DNA from: Myxococcales bacterium
GTDB lineage: Bacteria > Myxococcota_A > Polyangia > Haliangiales > Haliangiaceae
Assembly: GCA_028287115.1 (NCBI GenBank)
Contig: JAQBQF010000324.1
Span: 1 to 43,608 of the forward strand
DNA: 43,608 nucleotides
Reading direction: 5' to 3'
Within the stretch, counting starts at the first letter, position 1; the number at the start of each line of letters is the position of its first letter. Below the pieces are notes generated by a model, which was not told the origin of the DNA, ran no database searches, and saw nothing but the letters and a program-made list of their open reading frames with translations. Below, one piece after another: positions 32,071 through 41,400 of this stretch. The position numbers and the translations under genes were made by a program.

Positions 32071-34899
32071 TCATCCACTCTCGGAACCGTACACAGATTG
32101 TGCAAATCTTCGCGCAACGGACAGTCGCAAGCCCGCGTGCTCCGGTCGGACCATCGCCGGGTCCTCGTCGAGGATTCGCTCTGCGTGACCGCGTGCTTCG
32201 ATCAGCAACGCAGTGTGCTGTGCGAGATCGCCAAACCGCAGCCGCGGCACGCCCGCCTGACGCGGGCCGATCAGCTCGCCCGGCCCGCGCAGTGCAAGAT
32301 CCTGTTCGGCGATCACGAAGCCGTCGTTCGTCGCGACCATCGCGTCGAGCCTGCGTTCGCCGTCCGGACTGTTGCCGCTCTTCGTGATGAGCAGGCAGTG
32401 CGCCGCGCCGCCGCCGCGACCGACGCGCCCGCGCAACTGATGAAGCTGCGCGAGGCCGAAACGTTCGGCGTCGTGGACGATCATCAGGGTCGCGGCCGGC
32501 ACGTCGACGCCGACTTCGATCACCGTGGTCGCGACGAGCACGTCGAGCTCGCCGGCCTTGAACGCGCGCATCACGCGATCGCGAGCCTCGCCGTCGAGCC
32601 GGCCGTGCACGAGCCCGACGCGCAACCGCGGAAGTGCCGCGGCGAGCTCGGTCGCGACCGTCGTCGCGTCCTTGCGATCGCTCTGCTCGTCGGAGTCCGC
32701 TTCGACCTTCGGACACACGACATACGCGCGCTCGCCGGCGGCGACTCGTTCGGCGAGCAGCTTGTACGCGGCGCTCTGTCCGCGCGCCCCGGTCAGGATC
32801 TTCGTGTTTGCAGGCTGGCGCCCGGGCGGGAGCTCGTCGAGCACGCTGACATCGAGATCGCCGAACGCGGTGAGCGCGAGCGTGCGCGGGATCGGAGTCG
32901 CCGTCATCACGAGCAAGTGGGGCGCGCCTTGCCCGTCGCCTTTGTCGCGCAGCTTCGCGCGTTGCGCGACACCGAACCGATGCTGCTCGTCGATGACAAC
33001 CAGGCCGAGAGCGAAGAACCCGACGCTCTCCGCGATCAGCGAATGCGTGCCGATCAGGACATCGATCTTACCGGCAGCGAGCAGCGCGAGCAGCGACTGC
33101 CGCACCGCCCGCGGGGTCGAAGCCGTGAGGAGCTCGACCCGCAGCTCGCAGGTCTTCGCCCATCGCTTCCAAGTCTCCGCGTGCTGCTCGGCGAGCAGCT
33201 CGGTCGGCGCCATCACGGCGACTTGCCTACTCGCCTTCGCGACCTGCAGCGCCGCCGCAAATGCGACGCACGTCTTGCCCGAGCCGACGTCGCCCTGGAG
33301 CAGCCGGTTCATCGGCGAGCTCTTCGCGAGGTCATTGCCGAGCTCGCGTATCGACCGGCGTTGCGCGGCGGTGAGCGCGAACGGCAGCGCCGCATCGACG
33401 ACGGTCTCGAGCCCTGGGACGCGCGGACACGCGACCGCGGCATCTCCGCGACGCTCGCGCTTGCGCAGCGCGACGGCGACACCGAGCGCGAACAGCTCCC
33501 CGAACGCGAGGCGCCGCTGCCACCGACTATCGCCGCGATTCATCGCCGCTAGATCCTCGGCCGCGATTCCCGGCGGCGGGCTGTGGAGCTGCGCGAGCGT
33601 CTCGCCGAGCGACGGCAATTGCGCCGCTCTCTCGACGCTCGCCGGCACGCCATCATCCGCGGTCGCGCCTACGCGCGCGCATGCTGTCTGACACGCCGTG
33701 CGCAGCTTCGACGCCGGTACGCCTGCGACATCGGGATACCTCGCGATGATCGACGGCATCTGCTTTGCGCCGGCGCCCTCGATCTCGATGCCGAGGATGT
33801 CGGGATTCGCGAGCTCGAGGCGCCCACTTCGTTTGCGCACGACGCCGGACAGCGTCACGAGCGCGCCCTCCGGCATACGCTTGTCGATGCCGGCCCACAC
33901 GTTGAACCAGCGCACGACGCAGCTCGATCCCATCGCGCTCACACCCGGCTGCTCGACACCGACGAACCGGACCTCCGCCCACCGCCGGCCTCGCACGAAT
34001 ACCATGCGCGCCGAGCTGACCTTCGCGACAAACGTCGCGCGCTGGCCTTCCTCCATCACGACAACGTCGGCGAGCGACCTGGCATCCCGCACGTCGTCGT
34101 ATCTGCGCGGCAGACACCACAGCAGATCTTCGACGGTCTCGAGGCCTTTTTGCGCGAGCCGCTCGGCGAACGCCGGCCCGATCCCCGGTAGCGTGTGCGT
34201 CGGCTCCGCGAGCGGATCGATGATGGGCGGCGGGGGCGCTGGTGATTGCGCCGACGTCCGGGGTTTCGCCGCAGCCGCTGACTTCGCGCTCGGCTTCGGT
34301 GGTGCCGAAATCGGGCTCGGGCTCGGATTCTGTGACGGTTTCGGATTCGGACTCGGAATCGGAGACGGAGACGGAGACGGACCCGGTGTCGGTCTCGGAT
34401 TCGGCGACGGATTCGGACGCCGACTTGCGATCGGAGACGGAGACGGCCCCGGTGACGGTTTCGGATTCGGCGACGGATTCGGACGCGGACTCGCGATCGG
34501 AGACGGAGACGGATCCGGTGTCGGCCTCGGATTCGGATTCGGCGACGGATTCGGAATTGGAGACGGCGAGACTGCGGCAATTCGTGGCGGCGCGGCGGTG
34601 TGTGCTTCGCGCGTCTTCGCAGAAACACTCACCGGTCCCGTCGGAAACCGCGCGATCAGCCGCATGCCCCGCGCGACCTCGACCGCCTGCTGATCCTCAC
34701 CGAGCTGTTCCCACTTCGCGAGCGTCGATCGCCATTGTGCGAGCGCGTCGCTCGGAAGCTTCGCGATCACCTTGTCGCAAGCCGCGCGCAGCGCGTGCCC
34801 GAGACCCGCGACCTTGGCGACGCCACGAAAATTATCGGCGGCCGCGAGCTCGAGCGGACGCCGCAGCGCCTCGACGCAACGCTTGAGCTCGACGTCCAC
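32071..34899 (-). CDS. recG: ATP-dependent DNA helicase RecG with Pro-rich insertion
   Basis: A 942-residue RecG, which regresses stalled forks and processes branched DNA. Residues 1-95 form a helical N-terminal domain. Residues 104-226 are an insertion of Ser/Asn/Pro repeats. The wedge/OB domain starts at about 236 (LPGIGPAFAERLAQKGLETV). The motor shows LLQGDVGSGKTCVAFA (Walker A), VVIDEQHRFGVAQR (DExH), MTATPIPRTLALTAFGDLD, VATTVIEVGVDVPAATLMIV and LHQLRGRVGRG. All helicase motifs are intact. The protein is about 250 residues longer than E. coli RecG (693), mainly through the N-terminal domain and the repeat insertion. The start is GTG 34899. It lies alone on the minus strand, 60 bp before the lipoprotein gene. 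Confidence 0.95.
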   Translation of the reverse strand: MDVELKRCVEALRRPLELAAADNFRGVAKVAGLGHALRAACDKVIAKLPSDALAQWRSTLAKWEQLGEDQQAVEVARGMRLIARFPTGPVSVSAKTREAHTAAPPRIAAVSPSPIPNPSPNPNPRPTPDPSPSPIASPRPNPSPNPKPSPGPSPSPIASRRPNPSPNPRPTPGPSPSPSPIPSPNPKPSQNPSPSPISAPPKPSAKSAAAAKPRTSAQSPAPPPPIIDPLAEPTHTLPGIGPAFAERLAQKGLETVEDLLWCLPRRYDDVRDARSLADVVVMEEGQRATFVAKVSSARMVFVRGRRWAEVRFVGVEQPGVSAMGSSCVVRWFNVWAGIDKRMPEGALVTLSGVVRKRSGRLELANPDILGIEIEGAGAKQMPSIIARYPDVAGVPASKLRTACQTACARVGATADDGVPASVERAAQLPSLGETLAQLHSPPPGIAAEDLAAMNRGDSRWQRRLAFGELFALGVAVALRKRERRGDAAVACPRVPGLETVVDAALPFALTAAQRRSIRELGNDLAKSSPMNRLLQGDVGSGKTCVAFAAALQVAKASRQVAVMAPTELLAEQHAETWKRWAKTCELRVELLTASTPRAVRQSLLALLAAGKIDVLIGTHSLIAESVGFFALGLVVIDEQHRFGVAQRAKLRDKGDGQGAPHLLVMTATPIPRTLALTAFGDLDVSVLDELPPGRQPANTKILTGARGQSAAYKLLAERVAAGERAYVVCPKVEADSDEQSDRKDATTVATELAAALPRLRVGLVHGRLDGEARDRVMRAFKAGELDVLVATTVIEVGVDVPAATLMIVHDAERFGLAQLHQLRGRVGRGGGAAHCLLITKSGNSPDGERRLDAMVATNDGFVIAEQDLALRGPGELIGPRQAGVPRLRFGDLAQHTALLIEARGHAERILDEDPAMVRPEHAGLRLSVARRFAQSVYGSESG
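34312..34569 (-). repeat. In-frame tandem repeat encoding the RecG Pro-rich linker
   Basis: About four copies of a 66-bp unit encode residues 111-196 of RecG. The peptide unit of 22 residues runs SPSPIASPRPNPSPNPKP followed by SPGP, then the same with SRRP and RPTPGP variants; the outer copies are shorter (20 residues upstream) or altered. In DNA the units are built from gattcgg and agacgg blocks. Such arrays change length easily by slippage while staying in frame. Confidence 0.85.
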
Positions 34900-35210
34900 G
34901 CGCGGAACTTAGCACCCGCGTCTGTCGTCGGGCCCGCGGTGATCTAATGCCCCGGAATCAGATCAGGACCGCAAAGGCGAAGAGCCGGAACGAGAACCCG
35001 CAGCCACGATTTCTCCTCTGACCTCGGCGTGCTTGGCGACGTAGCCAAGACCTGACGGGTACGGTCTCGGAGCGCCGAAGGCGCCTTTGCGTCTTTGCGC
35101 CTTTGCGGTTCCGCCTCTCTGCCGCCTGCGGCCGCGATGCTCGCACGACGCCGCCGCGCGAGCGCAGACCGACGCGCACAGGCCTCGCTGCGAGCACGAT
35201 GTCTTGGCGG
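34900..35210. other. Intergenic region with an inverted-repeat pair
   Basis: This 311-bp gap lies between recG (start 34899) and the FHA gene (stop 35211). It contains a perfect 12-bp inverted pair, accgcaaaggcg at 34968-34979 and cgcctttgcggt at 35099-35110. The right end also carries a local direct repeat of the form ctttgcg (three times in 35085-35107) and a short palindrome gcgccgaaggcgc at 35072-35084. No gene is supported. It looks like a small repeat element of about 143 bp, possibly a degenerate miniature transposable element or REP-type unit. Confidence 0.5.
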
Positions 35211-35999
<789 letters not shown>

Positions 36000-36092
36000 T
36001 CGTGAATTACTCCTGAGACGGCGCTTCGCCCCTTCCTCTCCTTGGCGTCAATTACATTACTACATCGCCCCTCTGGGCGCGAGGAACCTGAG

Positions 36093-37394
36093 TTATTTGG
36101 AGCCCTTTCCTAGCTGGGCGGAGAGCTCCTTCGCGCGCTGTCCGAGGGTCGGATCGGGTTTGTCGCTGCCCGGACCCCAGTAGCCCGCCAGGCGATCACC
36201 GGAGCTCGAAAGCGCCGCGATTTTGGGCGCATCCTCGACGGACTTCATCACCGCGAGGGTCTCGATCGCGACCCACCGAACGATCGGCTTTCGGTCGTCG
36301 AGAAGTGGGCGTACCGCCGCGAGGACGGCCGGTCGTGGGCTCATCCCGCCGACGGTCTGGGCGATCGCGCCTGAAAGCTCGTCTTGTCGATACGGAACGT
36401 CCGGAAGCGCCCGCACGACCTCCGCGATCGCAGTCGTCCCACCGCAAGCGAGCGCCTGCTGGGCCGCGACATACTTGAACCGAAGGTTCGAATGCGGCGT
36501 CGGGATCATCCCGACGAGCGGCGCCACACACGCGGGGGCACCGACCGCACGGATCAGCTTCACGCCGTCGTCGGCGACCTCGCCGGGCAAGCTCTCGTCC
36601 TTGACGAGCGCGACGATCTGCGCGAGGTGCGGCGCCAGCGCCGCGGGATCTGCGGGCTCGAACAAGCCTTCGGAGTTGACGTAGCCGCGAAACAGCGCCG
36701 ACATCGCGCGCGGCGCCAGCGTCGGATCGCCGCGATCCATCTTGGCGATGTCGAGGATGTACTTCACCGCGTCGGGGTTCCCGGAGGCGGCCATGCCGAG
36801 GAGCAGCTCGTCGCCGATCCGATTCTTCGTCTTGGTCTGGCCGGGCGCTGCGATCACCGCGTTGACGACCTCGATGAGCTTCTTGCCCGCGGCCGGACCG
36901 AGCGTGCGGATCACGGTCGCGCCTTGCGCCGATCCCGAGTGAGCGCGCCCCTCGTAGGAAGTCACGCAGTACCAGTCGATCAGATACTTGTCGATCTGCG
37001 CCTTCGTCGCGTCGTCGGCGTACTTGCGGATCTGAAACAGCCCGTCCTTCGCGGCGACGTTCGGCGGTGCCGGCAACGATAGCTCGCCCTCGATGCGCGC
37101 GATCTCCCAAAGCCGCGGTGCGAGCTTGGCGATCACTTCGGTCCGACGGCCCGTGATCATCTGATCGAAGGCCTCGCGAACTTCAGGATCCCTGCCCTTC
37201 TTGATCATGTTGGCGGCGGCATGTGCCGACAGATCCGCGTCGATCGAGTCGTCGAGCAGGGCCTTCTTCAGCTTGCCCGGCCCCTTCTCCGTGTTCATCC
37301 ACTTGTCGATGTTTGGGTGAGTCGGCTTATCGCCGCAGCCCATGGAGAACGTGAGCGACGCGGCAATAGCGATCGGCAGTAGGCGCGCGAACAT
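36093..37394 (-). CDS. Lipoprotein with HEAT-like helical repeats
   Basis: A 433-residue lipoprotein with signal peptide MFARLLPIAIAASLTFSMGC and lipobox SMGC (Cys 20). The mature part is almost wholly helical with repeated two-helix units (AANMIKKGRDPEVREAFDQM; LLLGMAASGNPDAVKYILDI; QALACGGTTAIAEVVRALPD; RWVAIETLAVMKSVEDAP), typical of HEAT or armadillo-like scaffolds. Scattered Cys pairs are present. It is expected in the periplasm, anchored to the inner or outer membrane. No catalytic motif is visible, and I cannot name its role. It diverges from the outer-membrane protein gene. The forward frame of that gene is open back to 37342, overlapping this one, but its real start is later. Confidence 0.82.
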   Translation of the reverse strand: MFARLLPIAIAASLTFSMGCGDKPTHPNIDKWMNTEKGPGKLKKALLDDSIDADLSAHAAANMIKKGRDPEVREAFDQMITGRRTEVIAKLAPRLWEIARIEGELSLPAPPNVAAKDGLFQIRKYADDATKAQIDKYLIDWYCVTSYEGRAHSGSAQGATVIRTLGPAAGKKLIEVVNAVIAAPGQTKTKNRIGDELLLGMAASGNPDAVKYILDIAKMDRGDPTLAPRAMSALFRGYVNSEGLFEPADPAALAPHLAQIVALVKDESLPGEVADDGVKLIRAVGAPACVAPLVGMIPTPHSNLRFKYVAAQQALACGGTTAIAEVVRALPDVPYRQDELSGAIAQTVGGMSPRPAVLAAVRPLLDDRKPIVRWVAIETLAVMKSVEDAPKIAALSSSGDRLAGYWGPGSDKPDPTLGQRAKELSAQLGKGSK

Positions 37395-37428
37395 GGCGGC
37401 AGCTTATCGTGGTGATACCTTTCGCGCG

Positions 37429-38850
37429 ATGTCTCGGGCGATCTGCATTTCGGTGGCGTGCGCGTGGGGTATTCCCGCAGCGCTCGCATCGCCCCATAGC
37501 GATCCCACCACCGGCCGTGCGGTGTTCACCGGCGCCACCCTGCCGAGTGCGACCTCGATCGAGCTCAACCCGGCGGCGCTCGGGCTAACCGAGGTCGACG
37601 AGATCTACCTCGGCGGCACCGCTGTCGTCGATCGGGTCGTGGTCGATCGGCAGCTGCTCGACATCGATAGCGGTGCCCTGTCCGCCGGTCCTTCGGTGCA
37701 CGACGTGACGCTCAGCCCGGGCGGCATGCTCGCGGGCATCGTGCACTTCAAAGATCGCGTCACGGTCGCGGGCGCGCTCCGGGTGGGGCCGGGTGAAGTA
37801 TTTCCGTCGGGGGAAGCGCTGCGCTATCACAGTCTCGGCGGCAGCCAGAGGACGTACGGGATCGTCGCGGCGACGGAGGTCCGCATCACGAACGAGGTGC
37901 TGCTCGGCGTCAGCTTCGCGGGCCAACCGACGTACCTGAAGCTACGCTACGCGCGCGATACGGCGCTCGAAGCCGGACATGGAGCGCGCGGCGTCGATAG
38001 TGATTGTGGCGGCGCCCCGTGCGGCGTCGAGAACCCGGCGGCGACCGAACGCTACGACATCAACGTCCACTCCGCCTGGCTGTCGGCGATCACGATCAAC
38101 ATCGGCCTCGTGGTCCAGCTCGGCCACGAGATGTGGATCGGTCTCGCCTACCACACCGCTCCGAACCTCGACGTCCAGAACGAGCTCGACGGCACGATGG
38201 ATGTCACGCGCGCGCCACGCGACGGCGGCGGCGTGCTGCACGGAGGCGCGACGGTCAACATCTCGCACCCGGCGAGCGTCGACAGCGAGTTTCGCGCGCG
38301 CGTCGCGCCGCAGCTCGATCTCCACGTCGGGTTTCGCTGGGAAGATCTGTCCCGGCTCGCCGCCTATGACGTGCGCGGGTACGGCTCGACGTTCACCGCA
38401 GCGGGCATTCCGGAATGGACCGAGCGGCCGCGCGGGTTTCACGATCCATTCGCGCTGTGGGCGGGTGTCGAACAGGCCGACGCAGGCGAGACCTGGCGGT
38501 TTGGTGGTCGGCTCGGGATCGAGACCTCGTCGGTCCGCGACGACCGGACCTCGGCGATGGCGATCGCACCGACCTCGCTGACGGCCGATCTCGGCGTACA
38601 GCTGCGACTACCGGGTGCGCCGAACGTGATCGCGCAGCTATCGTACGGGTTTCAGTATTTCCCGTCGGTGAGCGTTCGCGACAGTGCCTTCGATCCGCGC
38701 GATCGGATCGATTGCATCAAGAGCGGTTACGACTATTCGACCGCGGGCTGCGAAGCGACGCGGCTCGGATACGCGATCCCGACGGCGGATGGCGACTACA
38801 GCCGGATGGAGCACGCGTTTCGCCTCGGAGTCCGGTTTGTGCTCCCGTAG
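37429..38850 (+). CDS. FadL/OmpP1-like outer-membrane beta-barrel protein
   Basis: A 473-residue protein. MSRAICISVACAWGIPAALA is a signal peptide with an ALA cleavage site near residue 20. The early segment GATLPSATSIELNPAALGLT matches the 'NPAAL' feature of FadL/OmpP1 proteins. The rest is a series of alternating beta strands with aromatic girdles (LGHEMWIGLAYHT; LDLHVGFRWEDLSRL; NVIAQLSYGFQYFPSVSV) and ends AFRLGVRFVLP, with the C-terminal strand typical of barrels. Four Cys in two periplasmic or extracellular loops may form disulfides. FadL proteins let hydrophobic compounds cross the outer membrane; the substrate here is unknown. ATG 37429 is chosen for the signal peptide. Confidence 0.85.
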   Translation: MSRAICISVACAWGIPAALASPHSDPTTGRAVFTGATLPSATSIELNPAALGLTEVDEIYLGGTAVVDRVVVDRQLLDIDSGALSAGPSVHDVTLSPGGMLAGIVHFKDRVTVAGALRVGPGEVFPSGEALRYHSLGGSQRTYGIVAATEVRITNEVLLGVSFAGQPTYLKLRYARDTALEAGHGARGVDSDCGGAPCGVENPAATERYDINVHSAWLSAITINIGLVVQLGHEMWIGLAYHTAPNLDVQNELDGTMDVTRAPRDGGGVLHGGATVNISHPASVDSEFRARVAPQLDLHVGFRWEDLSRLAAYDVRGYGSTFTAAGIPEWTERPRGFHDPFALWAGVEQADAGETWRFGGRLGIETSSVRDDRTSAMAIAPTSLTADLGVQLRLPGAPNVIAQLSYGFQYFPSVSVRDSAFDPRDRIDCIKSGYDYSTAGCEATRLGYAIPTADGDYSRMEHAFRLGVRFVLP

Positions 38851-38901
38851 CAAAGGGCCCCGAGATGCAGCGAGCCAGCGGACGCTGGCGAGCGGGGCCC
38901 G

Positions 38902-40044
38902 ATGACCGCCGAGATCGTAGTCTACGGCGCGACGGGGCTCGTTGGACGGCGCGTGTGTCACGAGCTCGACGCCGCGGGCGCGGCGTTCGCGATCGCGGGA
39001 CGCAGCAAAGAGCGCATCGCAGCGCTGGCCGCGGAGCTCCCGGCGGCGGAGCAGCGCATCGCGACGGTCGCGGAGTCCGCGCTCGTACGCGCGTTCGCGG
39101 GCGCGCGCGTGATCGTCAACTGCGCCGGGCCGCTCGACGAGATCGGCGAGCCGGTGCTCGTCGCGGCGCTCGCCGCCGGCGCGCACTATCTCGATCTCGG
39201 CGGCGATCAACGGTTCATGCACGCCATGCTCGAGCGCCACGAATCGAGCACGCGGCGCGCCGGGCTCGTCGCGATGCCGGGGGCTGCGCTCAACTGCGCG
39301 ATCGGCGACTGGGCCGCCGCATGGGCAGCGCAGCACGTGTGCGGCACGCCGGCGAGCGAGATCGAAGGCGACGTGCTTCGTACCGAGCCCGCGGCGCCGC
39401 TCGGTGCCGATCGGCCGTTCGACGACGTCTCGATCAGCTACATCTACGACGACCTCGTGCTGTCGCCTGCCGGACAGCGCGCGGTGTTCGCGAACCTCCA
39501 CGAGCGCGGGCTCGCGTGGCGCCGCGATCGCTGGGAGCCGGTGGCGCCCGCGTCCGAGCGCCGCCGGATCAACGCGGGCGTCGCGATGGGCGGCGAGCGC
39601 GATGTCGCGTCGTTTCCCGGCGGCGACGTGATCACCGTCCCGCGACATATCGCGACGCGCGCGGCACAGACGTTCGTGTCGACGACGCGGCACAGAGCCG
39701 CCTCGACGGCGCTACGCCTCCTCGCGCGCGCGATGCCGCTTGTTCCGAAACGCGCGACCGAGCTCCTCGTGCCGTACACGCCCAAGGATTACGAATACGA
39801 GCGCACGCGGTTCGCGGTGGTCGCGCAGGTGCGGCGCGGCTTCTCGGGCGCGCAGATCGTCGTCGGTGGCGGCGATCAATATCTGACGAGCGCCGTGATC
39901 GCCGCGTGGGTTGCGCGGCAGCTCGCGGCTCGTAGCGCGGGCCCGGTCGGGATGCGCGCGCCGAGTGAGCTGTTTCGGCCCGCTCCTGCCTTGCGCGAAA
40001 TTGCTGCAGCGGCGGGAATGACGCTCGAACCGAGCTTCGCGTGA
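38902..40044 (+). CDS. Saccharopine-dehydrogenase-like NAD(P)-binding protein
   Basis: A 380-residue protein with an N-terminal Rossmann fold: EIVVYGATGLVGRRVCHEL (GxxGxxG at about 9-15), FAIAGRSKERIAALA, and RVIVNCAGPLDEIGEPVLVA followed by GAHYLDLGGDQ. This is the pattern of the saccharopine dehydrogenase/trans-acting enoyl reductase group, whose members reduce small molecules, lipids or polyketide intermediates or have unknown substrates. The C-terminal half is less conserved and ends with two short helical stretches. It is not a lysine-pathway enzyme by any context here. It lies 51 bp after the barrel gene, on the same strand, and 39 bp before the M16 pair, so all four may be one transcription unit. 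Confidence 0.85.
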   Translation: MTAEIVVYGATGLVGRRVCHELDAAGAAFAIAGRSKERIAALAAELPAAEQRIATVAESALVRAFAGARVIVNCAGPLDEIGEPVLVAALAAGAHYLDLGGDQRFMHAMLERHESSTRRAGLVAMPGAALNCAIGDWAAAWAAQHVCGTPASEIEGDVLRTEPAAPLGADRPFDDVSISYIYDDLVLSPAGQRAVFANLHERGLAWRRDRWEPVAPASERRRINAGVAMGGERDVASFPGGDVITVPRHIATRAAQTFVSTTRHRAASTALRLLARAMPLVPKRATELLVPYTPKDYEYERTRFAVVAQVRRGFSGAQIVVGGGDQYLTSAVIAAWVARQLAARSAGPVGMRAPSELFRPAPALREIAAAAGMTLEPSFA

Positions 40045-40083
40045 TGACGACCGTGGGCGAGAAGATCGTGGTATCCAAGATCG

Positions 40084-41400
40084 ATGACGATGTCGTGGGA
40101 GCTGGAGGCCGAAGCCAGTGCCGGTCGCGGTGTCACCGCACGTAGGTACCGGCTCGCCAACGGGCTCGGCCTGATCTCGGCGATCGATCGCCGAGCGCCG
40201 ATCGTCGCGCTCCAGACTTGGTATCGCGTCGGGTCGCGCCACGAGCGTCCGGGGGCGACGGGGATGGCGCACTTGTTCGAGCATCTGATGTTTGGACAGA
40301 CCGAGCGCTTGCCACCGGGCGAGTTCGATCGCCTCGTCGAGCGCACCGGCGGTGAATCGAACGCGGCGACCTGGGTCGACTGGACGTACTACCGGTTGTC
40401 GTTGCCGGCGCGCGATCTCCCGCTCGGCATCCAGCTCGAGGCCGAGCGCATGCAACACCTCGTGCTCGAGCCAACGCCGGTCGAAGCGGAGCGCGATGTC
40501 GTCACGAACGAGCGCCGCGAGCGCGTCGAAGACGATGTCGATGGGTGGCTCGACGAGCAGCTGATGGCGCACGCCTTCACGCTGCATCCCTATCGCTGGC
40601 CGACGATCGGCTGGATGGAAGATATCCGCGCGCTCGCGTTGCCCGACATGCGGTCGTTCTATCGGACGTGGTATGCGCCGAACAACGCGACGATCGTGTG
40701 TGTCGGCGACTTCGACGATGCCGAGCTGCGCGAGCTGATCGAGAAGCACTACGGGCACATTCCGTCCGCGCAGCTTCCGGAGCAGGAGCGGATCATCGAG
40801 CCCGAGCAGACGCGCGAGCGGATCGTGCGTGCGCCGAAGCCGATCGCGACCGACCGCTTGCTCGTCGGCTACAAGGCGCCGGGGCAGGACGACGCGGACT
40901 GGGCGCCGCTCGAGATCGTCGCGACGATGCTCGCGGGCTGCCCCTCGGCGCGGCTCTACCGCCGGCTCGTGATCGATCGCGAAGCCGCGTCGAGCGTCGA
41001 CGCGCAACTGACGCCGTTCCGAGATCCGTCGCTGCTGCGACTCGCCGTGACAACCGCGCGCGGCCACAACGCCGACGAGATCTTGCAGACGATCGATCGC
41101 GAGATCGCGGGCCTGATCGAGCAGCCGCCGACCGCGAGCGAGGTCGAGAAGGCCAAGGCGATCGCGGAGACGGACTTCTGGACATCGCTCGTCGATGTCG
41201 ACGGCAAGGCCGAGGCACTCGGCCACTACGAGACCGCGCTCGGCGATTTTCGCAAGCTCTCGGTGCTCGCCGAACGTCTCGCGCAGGTGACGACCGAAGA
41301 CGTCGCGCGCGTCGTGCGTACGTACCTGACATCGAACCGCCGCACGATCGTGATCGCAGAGCCCGAAGCAGACGGCGAAGAAGACACCGATGACGAATAA
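40084..41400 (+). CDS. M16 family zinc peptidase, catalytic subunit
   Basis: A 438-residue M16 (pitrilysin/insulinase-type) peptidase. The inverted zinc motif HLFEH is at about residues 63-67 in GMAHLFEHLMFGQTERLP, and the third zinc ligand is the Glu in VVTNERRERVEDD (about 139-151). LANGLGL at the N-terminus and NNATIVCVGDFD mark the two half-domains. There is no signal peptide, so it acts in the cytoplasm. M16 proteases of this kind work as a clamshell made of two separate chains; the next gene encodes the partner, overlapping by 11 nt. ATG 40084 and ATG 40090 are both plausible. The role is peptide degradation; the substrate is unknown. Confidence 0.92.
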   Translation: MTMSWELEAEASAGRGVTARRYRLANGLGLISAIDRRAPIVALQTWYRVGSRHERPGATGMAHLFEHLMFGQTERLPPGEFDRLVERTGGESNAATWVDWTYYRLSLPARDLPLGIQLEAERMQHLVLEPTPVEAERDVVTNERRERVEDDVDGWLDEQLMAHAFTLHPYRWPTIGWMEDIRALALPDMRSFYRTWYAPNNATIVCVGDFDDAELRELIEKHYGHIPSAQLPEQERIIEPEQTRERIVRAPKPIATDRLLVGYKAPGQDDADWAPLEIVATMLAGCPSARLYRRLVIDREAASSVDAQLTPFRDPSLLRLAVTTARGHNADEILQTIDREIAGLIEQPPTASEVEKAKAIAETDFWTSLVDVDGKAEALGHYETALGDFRKLSVLAERLAQVTTEDVARVVRTYLTSNRRTIVIAEPEADGEEDTDDE

